Assembly (NCBI RefSeq): GCF_014203835.1
Contig: NZ_JACHJW010000001.1
Coordinates: 2,733,501-2,797,500 of the forward strand
Direction: 5' to 3'
DNA: 64,000 bases
Source of the DNA: Micromonospora polyrhachis
GTDB lineage: Bacteria > Actinomycetota > Actinomycetes > Mycobacteriales > Micromonosporaceae
Shown here: in pieces, positions 1-13,788 of the stretch
Layout of the letters: each line of letters opens with the position of its first letter
How positions within the stretch are numbered: position 1 is the first letter of the stretch
Notes under the pieces: generated by a model
Seen by the model: only the letters and a program-made list of their open reading frames with translations
What the model was told of the DNA's origin: nothing
Databases searched by the model: none
Made by a program: the position numbers and the translations under genes

Positions 1-1287
1 CTGCTTGAGCTTGCCGGTCCGCACCTGCCGCTGGTCGAGCTTGTAGACCGAACCCGGGATACCCGCCTCCAGGCCCAGGTTGCCCCGATAGGCGAAGAGC
101 ATCAGCGCGGGCGAGCGCTCAGCCGGATACTGCGAACGGGTGAATGGTGCGGACTCCGGGGCGGTTGGCAGGTACAGCCCCTCGAACGCGACCTGCAGGT
201 CGAGGTTCCGCTCGCCGGTGGGCGTCAGGTTGACGTCCGGGAAGAGCGCCACTCCTTCGCTGGTCATGTTCCCGTCGATGTTGAGAAACGGGTCGATGTT
301 GGTCTGGGACTGCCCGTTGCGGTCGGTGTACCGGATGATCGGGGCATAGCCGTGGCCCAGCAGGTAGGCGTTGGCACCGTCGAGGCGCAGTGGCGAGTTG
401 ACCGAGAAGGTCTCGCTCCGCGTGGCACCGCCATCCTCGTCGACATTCACCGTCGCCCGGTAGGACTCCGGCTGCCCGCTCTCCAGGAACGTCGCCTGGA
501 AGTCGGTCAACTCCAGGCAGAACGGCGGCAGGTCCGCCGCGTCCACCCGTGGCCCGAGGCCGGTCTCGGCGTACTGCTGGAGGGTGTTGCAGAAGGTCTT
601 GTCCGAGCCGGCGACCAGCAACCGGTTGCCGTGCCAGCCGTACCAGGAGCCGTAGCCGACCCCGACCAGGACGACCACCAGCGACAGGTGGAAGAGCAGG
701 TTGCCGGTCTCCTTGAGGTGCCCCTTCTCGGCGGAGACCGTGTCGTCCCGGACCACCACCCGCCAGCGGCGCTGGCGCAGCATGGCGGCGATCGCCTGGG
801 CCGTACCAGCCCGGCCGGTGCCAGCGCCGGTAGTGCCGTCGTCTTCGGCGACGGCGTCTTCGATGGTCAGGACGGTGTGCTGCGGTAGCCGGTCCAGCCG
901 CTTGGGCGCTGCGGGCGGCGCGGTCCGGATGGCCCGGATGTGGTCACGCAACCGGGGCAGGATGCAGCCGACCAGTGAGGTGAACAGCAGCAGGTAGATC
1001 GCGGAGAACCAGATCGAGGCGTACACCTCGAAGGCACCGAGCCGGTCCAGCACCGGGGCGAGCTTGGGGTGCTCGACGAAGTACGCGTCGACGCGTTCCC
1101 GGTTGACGCCCCGCTGCGGCAGCACCGAGCCGGGGATGGCGGCGACGGCGAGCAGGAAGAGCAGCACCAGCGCGGTACGCATGCTGGTGAGCTGCCGCCA
1201 CGAGTTACGCAGCAGGGCCAGTAGCCGGTTCGGCCGGCGAGAGGACGGCGGTTTCGGATCCGCAGCCCGGTCCGCGACGGCAGTCAT
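1..1287 (-). CDS. resB: ResB-like cytochrome c biogenesis protein, C-terminus cut by window edge
   Basis: Membrane protein of the system II cytochrome c maturation apparatus, which with a CcsA/ResC partner handles haem and apocytochrome c outside the membrane. The visible 429 codons run from ATG at 1287 into the left window edge, so the C-terminus is missing. A hydrophobic segment near residues 35-55 is followed by a ResB-type sequence (LLLFTSLVGCILPRLRDH), a further pair of membrane segments near residues 75-90 and 195-215 (LLFHLSLVVVLVGVGYGSWY), then the long extracytoplasmic region. The start overlaps the ccdA stop by one base (TGATG), so translation is coupled. CcdA and a ResA-like thioredoxin upstream confirm the pathway. 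Confidence 0.9.
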   Translation of the reverse strand, partial: MTAVADRAADPKPPSSRRPNRLLALLRNSWRQLTSMRTALVLLFLLAVAAIPGSVLPQRGVNRERVDAYFVEHPKLAPVLDRLGAFEVYASIWFSAIYLLLFTSLVGCILPRLRDHIRAIRTAPPAAPKRLDRLPQHTVLTIEDAVAEDDGTTGAGTGRAGTAQAIAAMLRQRRWRVVVRDDTVSAEKGHLKETGNLLFHLSLVVVLVGVGYGSWYGWHGNRLLVAGSDKTFCNTLQQYAETGLGPRVDAADLPPFCLELTDFQATFLESGQPESYRATVNVDEDGGATRSETFSVNSPLRLDGANAYLLGHGYAPIIRYTDRNGQSQTNIDPFLNIDGNMTSEGVALFPDVNLTPTGERNLDLQVAFEGLYLPTAPESAPFTRSQYPAERSPALMLFAYRGNLGLEAGIPGSVYKLDQRQVRTGKLKQ

Positions 1288-2141
1288 CAGATGCTTACCT
1301 CTCCGACGCCGAACCTGGTCTGCAGCCAGATGACGAAGTCCAACCAGGCTCCGGTGACCAGGGCGATCCCGACGAGGATCAGCAGTGCGCCCCCGGCCCG
1401 GGTGACCCATCGACTGTTGCGCCGAATCGCCTTGAAGAGCCCGAGCAGCCGCCGGAAGCCCAGCCCGAAGATGACGAACGGCAGTCCGAGACCGAGGCAG
1501 TACGCGACGGCGAGCACCACGGCCCGGTCGGTCTTTCCGCTGGTGGCGGCGAGCCCGAGCACCGCCGTCAGGGTGGGGCCGACGCAGGGGATCCAGGAGA
1601 GCGCGAAGACCGCCCCGAAGACCGGCGCGCCGAGCAGTCCGGCGGCGGGCAGCCGGTGGATGCGCAGTTCCCGCTGCATGCCGGGCACCAACCCGAGGAA
1701 GGCCAGCCCGAGCAGGATGATCAGGACCCCGACGACGATCTCCACGGTCCGTTTGTGCTCCAGGAACACCCGACCGATGCCGGCGGCCAGGACCGCGGTG
1801 GTGGTGAACACGACGGTGAAGCCGCCGATGAACAGCAGTGTTCCGGCCAGCACCCGGCCCTTGACGGCTCGGGCACTGCGGGTGACCGTCGCGACGCCCG
1901 AAGTGTGAGAAGAGGGCCCTTCCGCTACCGAATCCGATAGCAGGCGGCCCTCCCTAACGCCGGGGCGCGCGCTGGCCGCGTCGAGGTCGCTGCCGGCCAG
2001 GCCGGTGACGTACGACAGGTAACCGGGCACCAGCGGAAGGATGCAGGGAGACAGGAAGCTCACCAGACCGGCGAGCATCGCCCCGCCGACCGCCAGCAGC
2101 AGCGGACCGTTGCGGGCCAGCTCCTCGAAGGTCGCGCCCAT
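1287..2141 (-). CDS. ccdA: CcdA/DsbD-type thiol-disulfide membrane transporter
   Basis: Six-helix CcdA-type protein (284 aa) that passes reducing equivalents across the membrane to extracytoplasmic thioredoxins in cytochrome c maturation. The family Cys-Pro motifs are present: SPCILPLVPGY (Cys33) in helix 1 and SWIPCVGPTL in helix 4. I chose ATG 2141 because it overlaps the upstream resA stop (TGATG) and sits right before the first helix; longer in-frame extension is GC-rich non-coding-like sequence. Residues 62-79, in the loop between helices 1 and 2, are encoded exactly by a 54-bp repeat element (1905-1958), an in-frame insertion. Part of the resA-ccdA-resB operon. Confidence 0.9.
   Translation of the reverse strand: MGATFEELARNGPLLLAVGGAMLAGLVSFLSPCILPLVPGYLSYVTGLAGSDLDAASARPGVREGRLLSDSVAEGPSSHTSGVATVTRSARAVKGRVLAGTLLFIGGFTVVFTTTAVLAAGIGRVFLEHKRTVEIVVGVLIILLGLAFLGLVPGMQRELRIHRLPAAGLLGAPVFGAVFALSWIPCVGPTLTAVLGLAATSGKTDRAVVLAVAYCLGLGLPFVIFGLGFRRLLGLFKAIRRNSRWVTRAGGALLILVGIALVTGAWLDFVIWLQTRFGVGEVSI
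1905..1958. repeat. 54-bp imperfect palindromic repeat inserted in frame in ccdA
   Basis: Ends are GTGAGAAGAGGGCCCTTCC and GGCGGCCCTCCCTAAC, which are roughly inverted, around a centre holding CCGAATCCGATAG. A second element of exactly 54 bp with the same design lies at 52465-52518 (33 of 54 positions match when aligned by eye). Here it fills whole codons: residues 62-79 of CcdA. Micromonospora genomes carry many short palindromic elements of this look (recalled, not searched). Confidence 0.75.
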
Positions 2142-2722
2142 CAGCGCGGCCCAGCGACCGGGGGTGACTCGGCAGCGACCCGCTCGACCAGGGGTTGCAG
2201 CCCGTCCTGCCGGACCGGCTTCCGCAGGACCACCGCGATCCGCCCCTCCCGGTCCAGGATGATCGTCGCTGGGGTGCTGTTGGGAGGCGGGTCGAAGGCC
2301 AGGGCCACCCGGCTGGCCGGGTCGAACAGGCTCGGATAGGTGACTCGACCACGCTCGAAGGCGATCGCCTTCTCCCGCATGTCCTGGACGTTGACGCCGA
2401 TGAACCGGACCCCGTTGGCCTTGGTCGCCTGGTAGGTCGCCTCCAGGTCCTTGGCCTCGGCCACGCAGGGCGCGCACCAGGAGCCCCAGAAGTTGACCAC
2501 GACCACTTGGCCCCGGTCCTGGTTGAGGTCGTAGCGATCACCGTCGAGCAGTTCCCCGGCGGCCTTGATCGGGTCTCCCCGCTGCTCCGGGGCGCACTCG
2601 ATCACGTTGGCCGTCGAGGTGTCGCAGGCGTCCTCCTGCGCACCGCCGGTGCAGCCGGCCAACGCCACCAGGGTGCTGGCCGCGAGCAGCGTGCCGAGCC
2701 AGGTGCGGGCCGGGCGTCTCAT
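2141..2722 (-). CDS. ResA/TlpA-like thiol-disulfide lipoprotein
   Basis: Extracytoplasmic thioredoxin-fold reductase (193 aa) expected to reduce apocytochrome c haem-binding cysteines using electrons from CcdA. A lipoprotein signal is clear: basic start, hydrophobic core, lipobox LAGC with the acylated Cys at 24. The redox motif is WGSWCAPC (Cys83, Cys86), followed by the thioredoxin cis-Pro region (NSTPATIILDREG). Two further cysteines (33 and 43) lie in the linker after the lipobox. ATG 2722 lies one base from the upstream phosphatase stop and the stop overlaps ccdA, so the four genes are probably cotranscribed. Confidence 0.9.
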   Translation of the reverse strand: MRRPARTWLGTLLAASTLVALAGCTGGAQEDACDTSTANVIECAPEQRGDPIKAAGELLDGDRYDLNQDRGQVVVVNFWGSWCAPCVAEAKDLEATYQATKANGVRFIGVNVQDMREKAIAFERGRVTYPSLFDPASRVALAFDPPPNSTPATIILDREGRIAVVLRKPVRQDGLQPLVERVAAESPPVAGPR

Positions 2723-2723
2723 C

Positions 2724-3371
2724 TCATGCCCCCTTGGCCGTCCGGGCGGTCGGCGAGGTGGCGATCAGGTGTGCGGCCGGCTCGGAGTAGCCGATCCCGA
2801 CGATCTTGGCGCCCTCGAAGTGGAACGAGGTCAGGCTGGCCAGGCCACACTCCCGGCGGCGCGGGTCGTGCCAGAGTCGTTTGCGTTCGACGTGCCGGCG
2901 CAGCGTCCAGATCGGCAGTTGGTGCGACACGCAGACCGCCTCGTGGCCCTCGGCGGCCACCCGGGCGGCGTGCAACGCGGCGAACATCCGCTCGGCGATC
3001 ACCCGGTACGCCTCGCCCCAGGACGGGGTGACCGGGTCGCGCAGCACCCACCAGTTGCGGGGGTCGCGGAACGATCCGTCGCCCGGCGACACCCGCTTGC
3101 CCTCGAACCAGTTGGCGCTCTCGATAAGCCGCTCGTCGACCCCGGTGGGGAGGCTGAACTGCGCGGCAATCGGCTCGGCCGTCTGCTGGGCGCGTTCCAG
3201 GGGACTGGCCACCACGTGCACGATGTCCCGGTCGGCGAGCGCCTGGGCCGCCGCCTTGGCCATCTGGATGCCCAGCTCGGAAAGGCGGAACCCGGGCAGC
3301 CGGCCGTACAGGATCTTGTCGGGGTTGTACACCTCGCCGTGCCGCAGTACGTGCACCACCGTGTTACTCAT
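2724..3371 (-). CDS. Histidine phosphatase family protein (phosphoglycerate mutase-like)
   Basis: Cytoplasmic histidine acid phosphatase/mutase-like enzyme of 215 aa. The phosphohistidine motif VLRHGEVYNPD lies near residue 10, and the second catalytic His is in CVSHQLPIW. ATG 3371 has a GGGAGG ribosome site nine bases upstream. In actinobacteria this family is often encoded between hemL and the cytochrome c genes, as here; the substrate cannot be told from sequence. It is probably cotranscribed with hemL (65-bp gap) and resA (1-bp gap). Confidence 0.85.
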   Translation of the reverse strand: MSNTVVHVLRHGEVYNPDKILYGRLPGFRLSELGIQMAKAAAQALADRDIVHVVASPLERAQQTAEPIAAQFSLPTGVDERLIESANWFEGKRVSPGDGSFRDPRNWWVLRDPVTPSWGEAYRVIAERMFAALHAARVAAEGHEAVCVSHQLPIWTLRRHVERKRLWHDPRRRECGLASLTSFHFEGAKIVGIGYSEPAAHLIATSPTARTAKGA

Positions 3372-3435
3372 CGTGTCGGCCTCCCACCACCGGCCCGGCG
3401 ACCGTCGGTCAGCCTGATCCCAGCACCCACCCGCA

Positions 3436-4776
3436 CTACCTCTCGTTGCCCGCTGCGGCTGCTGCGGCGGCGGCCGCTGTGGGCAGCGCCCAGGCGAACT
3501 GCTCCAGCGCGGCGTCGTCCAGCGCCGTCGACACGAACCACGACTCGAACGCGCTCGGCGGCAGGTAGACCCCGCCGGCCAGCATCGCGTGGAAGAACGC
3601 CCTGAAGGCGGCCACGTTCTGGGTACGCGCGCCGTCGTAGTCACGCACGTCGGCGTCGGTGAAGAAGATCGAGAACATGCTTCCCGCGTACGACAGCCGG
3701 TGCGGCACCCCGGCGGCGGCCAGCGCGTCGCTGGCGAGCTTGCCCACGGTGGCGGCGGTGGCGTCCAGCCGCTGGTAGAGCGCGTCGTCGGCGAGCCGGA
3801 GCGTGGCCAGCCCGGCGGCGCAGGCCAGCGGGTTTCCGGAAAGTGTGCCGGCCTGGTAGACCGGGCCGGCGGGGGCCAGTCGGGCCATGATCTCGGCGCG
3901 ACCGCCGAACGCTGCGGCGGGCAGCCCGCCGCCCATCACCTTGCCGAAGGTGTAGAGGTCGGCGTCCACCGGATCGGCTCCGGCCCAGCCACCCCGGGAG
4001 ACCCGGAAGCCGGTCATCACCTCGTCGACGACGAGCAGTGCGCCGTAGGCGTGGGCGATGCTGGCCAGGCGCTGGTTGAAGCCGTCGCGGGGGGCCACCA
4101 CACCCATGTTGCCGGCGGCGGCCTCGGTGATGATCGCAGCGATGTGCTCACCCTCGGCGGCGAAGGCGGCCTCCACGGCGGCCACGTCGTTGTACGGCAG
4201 CACGATGGTCTCGCTGGCCGCCGCGCCGGTCACCCCGGGCGAATCGGGCAGGCCGAGCGTGGCGACCCCGGAGCCGGCGGCAGCGAGCAGCGCGTCGACG
4301 TGTCCGTGGTAGCACCCGGCAAACTTGACGATCTTGGAGCGGCCGGTGAACCCACGGGCCAACCGGATCGCCGACATGGTGGCCTCGGTGCCGGAGTTGA
4401 CCAGCCGGACCTGCTCGACCGGGGTCCGGTCGACGATCTCGGTGGCCAGCTCCACCTCCCCCGGCGTGGGGGTGCCGAAGCTGGTGCCGTCGGCGGCGGC
4501 GGCCTGGACGGCGGCGACCACCTCCGGATGGGCGTGGCCGAGGATCAGTGGCCCCCACGAGCAGACCAGGTCGACGTAACGCCGACCGTCGGCATCGAAC
4601 AGCCACGGGCCGGCGCCACGCACCATGAACCTGGGCGTGCCGCCGACTGCGCCAAAGGCGCGTACGGGTGAGTTGACCCCGCCCGGCACGATGGCGCGGG
4701 CCCGGTCGAACAGAGCTTCGGAGGCCGGCGCTTCGGCTGGGTAACGCTCCTGGCCGGCGGAGTGCGTAGTGGTCAC
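3436..4776 (-). CDS. hemL: Glutamate-1-semialdehyde 2,1-aminomutase
   Basis: PLP enzyme of the C5 tetrapyrrole pathway, converting glutamate-1-semialdehyde to 5-aminolevulinate. The 446-residue length is normal for the family. It opens with the family-specific [16 protein letters not shown], and the PLP Schiff-base Lys is in [17 protein letters not shown] near residue 278. The cofactor Asp region is [17 protein letters not shown]. It ends in an alanine-rich tail. It heads the minus-strand run towards cytochrome c biogenesis, a sensible link because haem is the shared product. Confidence 0.95.
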   Translation of the reverse strand: MTTTHSAGQERYPAEAPASEALFDRARAIVPGGVNSPVRAFGAVGGTPRFMVRGAGPWLFDADGRRYVDLVCSWGPLILGHAHPEVVAAVQAAAADGTSFGTPTPGEVELATEIVDRTPVEQVRLVNSGTEATMSAIRLARGFTGRSKIVKFAGCYHGHVDALLAAAGSGVATLGLPDSPGVTGAAASETIVLPYNDVAAVEAAFAAEGEHIAAIITEAAAGNMGVVAPRDGFNQRLASIAHAYGALLVVDEVMTGFRVSRGGWAGADPVDADLYTFGKVMGGGLPAAAFGGRAEIMARLAPAGPVYQAGTLSGNPLACAAGLATLRLADDALYQRLDATAATVGKLASDALAAAGVPHRLSYAGSMFSIFFTDADVRDYDGARTQNVAAFRAFFHAMLAGGVYLPPSAFESWFVSTALDDAALEQFAWALPTAAAAAAAAAGNER

Positions 4777-4900
4777 GGTGCCGCCATTGTGTCAGCGCCG
4801 CCGCGCTGGGCGGCACCCACCCCTGGCCAGGGGTTGCTCGGCTCACCCTCGACGCCCGCCTCGGCGAGCCGGGGCCCATAGATCGCGATAGGCTGACGGC

Positions 4901-5236
4901 GTGGAGCGTGCGGAGCTGTCCATCACGGTGCAGCGGGCCGCCGATGAGGTGACACTCAACCTCGTCGGCGAGATCGACATGCTCACCGCCACCCGACTCT
5001 CCAGCGCCGTCAACGAGGTGCTGGCCGAGCCGCCCCCGCGAATCGTGCTGGATCTTGCCGGGGTCACCTTCTGCGACTCACAGGGTCTGGGCACGCTGGT
5101 CGTGCTCAGCCGCAAGGCCAGTCACGCCCAGAGCCTGCTGATCCTGACCAATGTCGGCGGGTTCCTGCTGCGGGTACTCGACATCACTGGCCTGCGCTCG
5201 GCGCTGATGATCCGTAACGAGCAGTCCACCGGCTGA
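4901..5236 (+). CDS. STAS-domain anti-sigma factor antagonist
   Basis: Single STAS domain (111 aa) of the RsbV/SpoIIAA type. Such proteins bind an RsbW-like kinase when unphosphorylated and free a sigma factor. The phosphorylatable Ser is in LAGVTFCDSQGLGTLV. GTG 4901 is the only start that fits the family N-terminus. It reads away from hemL with a 124-bp gap; no sigma factor or kinase is adjacent. The fusion protein at 13789 (kinase and PP2C domains) and the STAS protein at 42931 could belong to the same partner-switching network, which is inference. Confidence 0.85.
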   Translation: MERAELSITVQRAADEVTLNLVGEIDMLTATRLSSAVNEVLAEPPPRIVLDLAGVTFCDSQGLGTLVVLSRKASHAQSLLILTNVGGFLLRVLDITGLRSALMIRNEQSTG

Positions 5237-5315
5237 CTCGGCCTGCGGACCGGTTGACTCGGGCCGGCGGCCGAAGCCGGACCGCACCGCGTCCGACTCC
5301 GGCCGCCCAGGCTTC

Positions 5316-6920
5316 TCAGACCACCGGTACGTCCCGACGCCGGAAGCCGAGCAGGCCGAGACCGGCCAGCAGAACGGCGATGCCGGTCAACCAGATCAAC
5401 GGCGTGACGGTCAGCTCCCCACCGGGAATCCGGGGAATGTGGGTGAATGGTGAGACGTCAAGTGCCCACTGGTCGAGTTGCATGATCGCGCCCACCTGGC
5501 CGAGGAGCACGCAGACCCCCAGCACTGCCCAACTCACCATGACGAGCCTCGGCAGCAGCCCGAAGAGCAGCACGGTGACGGCGGCCAGCACCCAGACCGC
5601 GGGCAACTGCACCGCAGCGGCGGCCAGCACCCGGGGCACCTGACCGGCGATGTCTCCGCTGGCCTGCCCGTAGATGAGCCCACTGGTCAGGCCAGCAACC
5701 GCGAGCGCGACCGCCGGGCCGAGTAGGGCGAAGAGGAGGTGGCTGGCCATCCACCGGAACCGGCCCACCGACGCGGCCAGGACCGGCTCACTGCGTAGGG
5801 CGGTCTCCTCGGCACGCATCCGCAACGCCGCCTGGATGCCGTAGCCGGCGGCGGCCAACGCGACCAGCCCCATGGTGCCGGAGAGGTACGCGTCGGTGAA
5901 GGCGCTGGTCCCGCCCAGTCGGACGATGATGTCGCCGACCTGCGCGCTGTCCTGTATCGCCTCCTCGATCGCGTCGGCGGAACTGCCCACCACCGCACCG
6001 AACGCCACCAACCCGACGGTCCAGCCGAGGAGCAATCCCCGGTGCAGCCGCCAGGCCAGGGCCAGCGGGCTACGCAACGTGGGGGCGGCCAGCGGCGGCC
6101 CCAACCGGGGCGGCAGGATGCCGGCAGCGACGTCACGTCGGGCCGAGAGCGGGTACGCCGCAGCGATCAGTACGACGACCAGGCTGACGAGTAGGGCGAA
6201 CACCCACCAGCGTTCGTCGGCGTACGCCTGCACCCGCTGCCCCCAACCGAGCGGCGACAGCCAGCTCAGCCAGGACAGATCGCCGCCCGTGCCAGTCGCG
6301 TCGCCAGCCATCCGCAGTAGCAGCGCCAGCCCGAGGGTGCCCAGGCCGATGGCGCGGGCAGCACCCGATCCCTCGGTCAACTGGGCGACGACACCACCGA
6401 CCGCCGCGAACACCCAGCCGGTGGTGGTCACCGCGAGCCCGAACGCCACTGCTCCCATGGCCGGCAGACCCTGGCTGACCAGGCCGAGCGCGATGACCCC
6501 GCCCAACACGACGTCGGCGGCGAAGGTGGCGATCAGCGCGGCGGTGAGCCCCGCATGCCGCCCGAGGACGGTCGAGCCGAGCAGTTCCCGCCGACCGGTC
6601 TCCTCCTCGGTGCGGGTGTGCCGGATGACGGTGAGCAGGCTGATCAGTCCGGCGACCAACATGATCATGCTGGACCGCTGGACGGTGAGCGCGCCGAGAC
6701 TGGATCCGAAGGCCGGACCGAGCAGCGACACGATGGACGGGTTGCTCGCCATCCCGGACGCGTACGCCTGTCGCCCCGCCTCGGTGGGATACAGCTCGGC
6801 GATGGCCGACGAGTAGCTCATCGGTAGGACGGCCAGGATCAGGATCCAGAGCAGCAGGAGCCACCGGTCGCGGCGCAGGATCAGCCGGACGAGTTGACCG
6901 GTGCCGGTGGTCCCGGTCAT
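5316..6920 (-). CDS. ABC exporter permease, polyketide antibiotic exporter type (COG3559-like)
   Basis: Integral membrane subunit of 534 aa with about twelve hydrophobic segments, in two halves separated near residue 270 ([18 protein letters not shown]), as in TnrB3-like exporters. It starts [19 protein letters not shown] and ends in a membrane helix plus RRRDVPVV. Its start overlaps the stop of the ATPase gene (ATGA), so the two form one transporter. The likely role is efflux of a hydrophobic or antibiotic-like compound under the divergent MarR-type regulator. The substrate is unknown. Confidence 0.8.
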   Translation of the reverse strand: MTGTTGTGQLVRLILRRDRWLLLLWILILAVLPMSYSSAIAELYPTEAGRQAYASGMASNPSIVSLLGPAFGSSLGALTVQRSSMIMLVAGLISLLTVIRHTRTEEETGRRELLGSTVLGRHAGLTAALIATFAADVVLGGVIALGLVSQGLPAMGAVAFGLAVTTTGWVFAAVGGVVAQLTEGSGAARAIGLGTLGLALLLRMAGDATGTGGDLSWLSWLSPLGWGQRVQAYADERWWVFALLVSLVVVLIAAAYPLSARRDVAAGILPPRLGPPLAAPTLRSPLALAWRLHRGLLLGWTVGLVAFGAVVGSSADAIEEAIQDSAQVGDIIVRLGGTSAFTDAYLSGTMGLVALAAAGYGIQAALRMRAEETALRSEPVLAASVGRFRWMASHLLFALLGPAVALAVAGLTSGLIYGQASGDIAGQVPRVLAAAAVQLPAVWVLAAVTVLLFGLLPRLVMVSWAVLGVCVLLGQVGAIMQLDQWALDVSPFTHIPRIPGGELTVTPLIWLTGIAVLLAGLGLLGFRRRDVPVV

Positions 6921-7834
6921 CGGGTCACCGCCGGGTGCGGGGCACCATCCGCCTGCACCTCGTAGTGCCGCAGGAAGAGTTCCTCCAGCGTCGGGGGCTG
7001 GCTGACCAGACCGCGTACGCCGATCGTGGTGAGCTGGCGCAGCGCGACGTCGAGCGCGTCACCGTCGACGGTGAACCGGACCCGGTTGCCGTCGACGCGT
7101 ACGCCGTGCACGCCGGGCAGCTCCGCCAGCCCGTTCGGCGGGCCGACGAGTTCGGCGTCGATCGACGTACGGTGCAGGTGCCGCAGCTCGGTCAGGGTGC
7201 CGGTCTCGACGTTACGGCCCTCCCGGATGATGGTGACCCGGTCGCAGAGCGCCTCCACCTCGGCCAGGATGTGGCTGCACAGCAGCACGGTCCGGCCGTT
7301 GCGGGCGTCTTCGGCGATGAAGCGCTGGAAGACCTCCTCCATCAGCGGGTCGAGACCGGAGGTCGGCTCGTCCAGGATCAGTAGTTCGACGTTGGAGGCG
7401 AGGGCGGCGACCAGGCCGACCTTCTGCCGGTTGCCCTTGGAGTAGGCCCGTCCCTTCTTGCGCGGGTCCAGCTCGAACGCGTCCAGCAGCTCTGCCCGAC
7501 GCCGCTGGTCGAGGCCACCGCGCAGCCGGCCGAGCAGGTCGATCACCTCGCCGCCGGAGAGGTTGGGCCAGAGCGTGACGTCACCGGGGACGTACGCGAG
7601 GCGGCGGTGCAGGGTGACCGCATCCCGCCACGGGTCGCCGCCGAGCAGTCGAACCGTGCCACCGTCGGCGCGGAGCAGGCCGAGCAGCACCCGGATCGTG
7701 GTTGATTTGCCCGCGCCGTTGGGGCCGAGGAACCCGTGCACCTCGCCGGTACGGACGCTCAGGTCGAGTCCGTCGAGGGCTCGGGTCGACCCGAATGCCT
7801 TGATCAGCCCCTCTGCATCAATAGAGTTTTCCAT
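6917..7834 (-). CDS. ABC exporter ATP-binding subunit
   Basis: Nucleotide-binding protein of 305 aa for the permease at 5316. Walker A is [19 protein letters not shown], the signature region is [18 protein letters not shown], Walker B is [13 protein letters not shown], and the H-loop is [15 protein letters not shown]. It has the C-terminal extension typical of DrrA/CcmA-like exporters. ATG 7834 lies only 18 bases from a perfect 22-bp palindrome, so expression is probably controlled there by the divergent regulator. Confidence 0.9.
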   Translation of the reverse strand: MENSIDAEGLIKAFGSTRALDGLDLSVRTGEVHGFLGPNGAGKSTTIRVLLGLLRADGGTVRLLGGDPWRDAVTLHRRLAYVPGDVTLWPNLSGGEVIDLLGRLRGGLDQRRRAELLDAFELDPRKKGRAYSKGNRQKVGLVAALASNVELLILDEPTSGLDPLMEEVFQRFIAEDARNGRTVLLCSHILAEVEALCDRVTIIREGRNVETGTLTELRHLHRTSIDAELVGPPNGLAELPGVHGVRVDGNRVRFTVDGDALDVALRQLTTIGVRGLVSQPPTLEELFLRHYEVQADGAPHPAVTR

Positions 7835-7851
7835 GTATCGAAAGCTACGCT

Positions 7852-7873
7852 CGCTTCACAAATTTGTGAAGCG
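7852..7873. promoter_or_regulatory. Perfect 22-bp palindromic operator between regulator and exporter
   Basis: CGCTTCACAAA is followed directly by its exact reverse complement TTTGTGAAGCG. The site lies in the 90-bp divergent region, 18 bp from the exporter start and 52 bp from the regulator start. Position and symmetry fit the binding site of the MarR-type dimer encoded at 7925. The spacing suggests repression of the exporter and possibly autoregulation. Confidence 0.8.
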
Positions 7874-7924
7874 TCTGATATCTGCAAAGATCCAGTCAGG
7901 CCGAGCTGATTCGAGGAGACATGC

Positions 7925-8434
7925 ATGTCTGATCCGAGCCCACCGCGGCGCGACGACGAGGCTGTCGACCGGTTCGTCGAACGGATGGCGATGCTCTTCG
8001 CCAATTGGGGCTTCCCCCGGATGGCCGCACGGGTGCTCTTCGCCGTGATGTCCGCCGACGAGGAAGCGTTGACCGCCGCCGAGATCGGCGAGCGCCTGGG
8101 AGTCAGCCCAGCAGCGATCTCCGGCGCCGTGCGCTACCTGACCCACCGTGGTTTGCTGGTCCGGGAACCGATTCCCCGATCCCGACGAGACCACTACCGC
8201 ATGCCCGACGACCCCTGGTTCGAGGCTGCCGTCGTCAAACGATCGGCCCTCACGGTGATGGCCGATCTGACGAGCGAAGGGGCCAAGGCGGTGGGCGGAG
8301 ACGAGACGCCGTCTGGAGAACGACTCGCGGAGATGCGGGACTACCTCATCTTCGCGCAGGACGAGGTCGACTCGATCAACGAGCGATGGCGAGCCCACCG
8401 GGCTGCGAACCGGTCGCCCTCACCTGGCGAGTAA
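7925..8434 (+). CDS. MarR-family (GbsR-like) transcriptional regulator
   Basis: Winged-helix regulator of 169 aa. The N-terminal helix FVERMAMLFANWGFPRMAAR is typical of actinobacterial regulators paired with COG3559 exporters. The recognition helix is in TAAEIGERLGVSPAAISGAV, and the wing follows (YLTHRGLLVREPIPRSRRDH). The C-terminal helices would form the dimer and ligand pocket. ATG 7925 follows a GAGGAG ribosome site. It is divergent from the exporter with the palindrome at 7852-7873 between them, so it is the likely repressor. Confidence 0.85.
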   Translation: MSDPSPPRRDDEAVDRFVERMAMLFANWGFPRMAARVLFAVMSADEEALTAAEIGERLGVSPAAISGAVRYLTHRGLLVREPIPRSRRDHYRMPDDPWFEAAVVKRSALTVMADLTSEGAKAVGGDETPSGERLAEMRDYLIFAQDEVDSINERWRAHRAANRSPSPGE

Positions 8435-8512
8435 CCGGCAGCCACCTCTCGCCGGGAAGGCCGGCGCAGGCCGATCAGACGCCCCTGACCACCACGAGTT
8501 ACCCAGGCCCGA

Positions 8513-9067
8513 TCAGGCGGTCGATCCCCAACGGGCCTGTTCCAGCAGCTCCGCCGCCCGGTCCCGAGCATCTGGATCGGCCGAGCGCAGCAACGCCGCC
8601 GCCTCGTCGATCGTCTCGGTAAGCGCCCGCCACTGCGCCTCGCGCTCCCGTACCGCCCGAGAGTGGGCGGCGAGCTGGCGGGTCTTGGCCCACAACTCGA
8701 CGAAGACGGAGACCTTGGCCCGCAACACCCACGGGTCGAACGGCTTGGTCAGGTAGTCGACCGCGCCGACCGCGTAACCCCGCAACGCGAGTTGGGCATC
8801 CCGGTCCGCGGCGGTGAGGAAGATGATCGGGACGTGTCGGGTCCGTTCCCGCCGCTTGATGTGGCTCGCGGTTTCGAAGCCGTCCATGTCCGGCATCTGC
8901 GCGTCGAGCAGGATCACCGCAAAGTCGTCCACCAGCAGTTGCTTGAGCGCCGCCTCGCCACTCTCCACCGCGACCGACTGCACCGGCAGCCCCTGGAGGA
9001 TCGCCTCCAGAGCCATCAGGTTCTCCCGCCGATCGTCGACCAGCAGCGCCTTGGCCATCTCGCTCAC
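8513..9067 (-). CDS. Response regulator without DNA-binding domain (OsaB-like)
   Basis: Receiver domain (about residues 5-120) with acidic pocket LLVDD, phospho-Asp in VILLDAQMPDMDGFET, Thr in IIFLTA and Lys in YLTKPFDPWVL. A roughly 60-residue helical, charged C-terminus (coiled-coil-like, ending RAAELLEQARWGSTA) follows with no DNA-binding domain. GTG 9067 is preferred: GAGG lies seven bases upstream. It follows the multi-HAMP hybrid kinase gene, the same pairing as OsaA/OsaB of Streptomyces coelicolor, which act in osmoadaptation. That role is inferred here. The 169-bp gap to the kinase gene is filled largely by 72-bp direct repeats. Confidence 0.8.
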   Translation of the reverse strand: MSEMAKALLVDDRRENLMALEAILQGLPVQSVAVESGEAALKQLLVDDFAVILLDAQMPDMDGFETASHIKRRERTRHVPIIFLTAADRDAQLALRGYAVGAVDYLTKPFDPWVLRAKVSVFVELWAKTRQLAAHSRAVREREAQWRALTETIDEAAALLRSADPDARDRAAELLEQARWGSTA

Positions 9068-9077
9068 GACATCGCCT

Positions 9078-9232
9078 CGCTTCGCTCGCCGCCGCCGTGG
9101 GACACCCTGAGCCAACCGGCTCGCTCACCACGCTCGCTCGACAACGCCCCGCTTCGCTCGCCGCCGCCGTGGGACACCCTGAGCCAACCGGCTCGCTCAC
9201 CACGCTCGCTCGACAACGCCCCGCTTCGCTCG
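9078..9232. repeat. 72-bp tandem direct repeat (2.15 copies)
   Basis: Two identical 72-bp units (9078-9149 and 9150-9221) and an 11-bp partial third (CGCTTCGCTCG, 9222-9232). They fill the gap between the hybrid kinase stop (9237) and the response regulator start (9067). Read on the minus strand, each unit contains GTGAGCGAG, the same bases that start the response regulator (9067 on), so the array probably arose by duplicating the gene's 5' end. 72 is a multiple of three. Confidence 0.9.
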
Positions 9233-9236
9233 TCGA

Positions 9237-13613
<4,377 letters not shown>

Positions 13614-13788
13614 TCCTCGCTCAGCTCGGGGAGATGGCAGTACGCGACACCGACCAGGTTCCGGGACGGTCGGGTGTCCCCATCATTGTGCCCCCGCCCG
13701 CCGGAATCGACCGGCGCTGACCTGCGCCGCCGAAGCCCGATCGGGGCCTGGCTTGGAACTATGGCCGGCTGGGTGGAGGATACGAAGG

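Noticed and set aside
5237..5315. GC-rich inverted arms (GCGGACCGG and CCGGACCGC) between the STAS and permease genes as a terminator.
   Set aside because: Mismatch in the arms and a long loop; not convincing compared with the other hairpins in the window.
9078..9232. 72-bp repeats considered as a CRISPR or an attachment site.
   Set aside because: Tandem identical units with no spacers and no integrase; better explained by duplication of the gene's 5' region.
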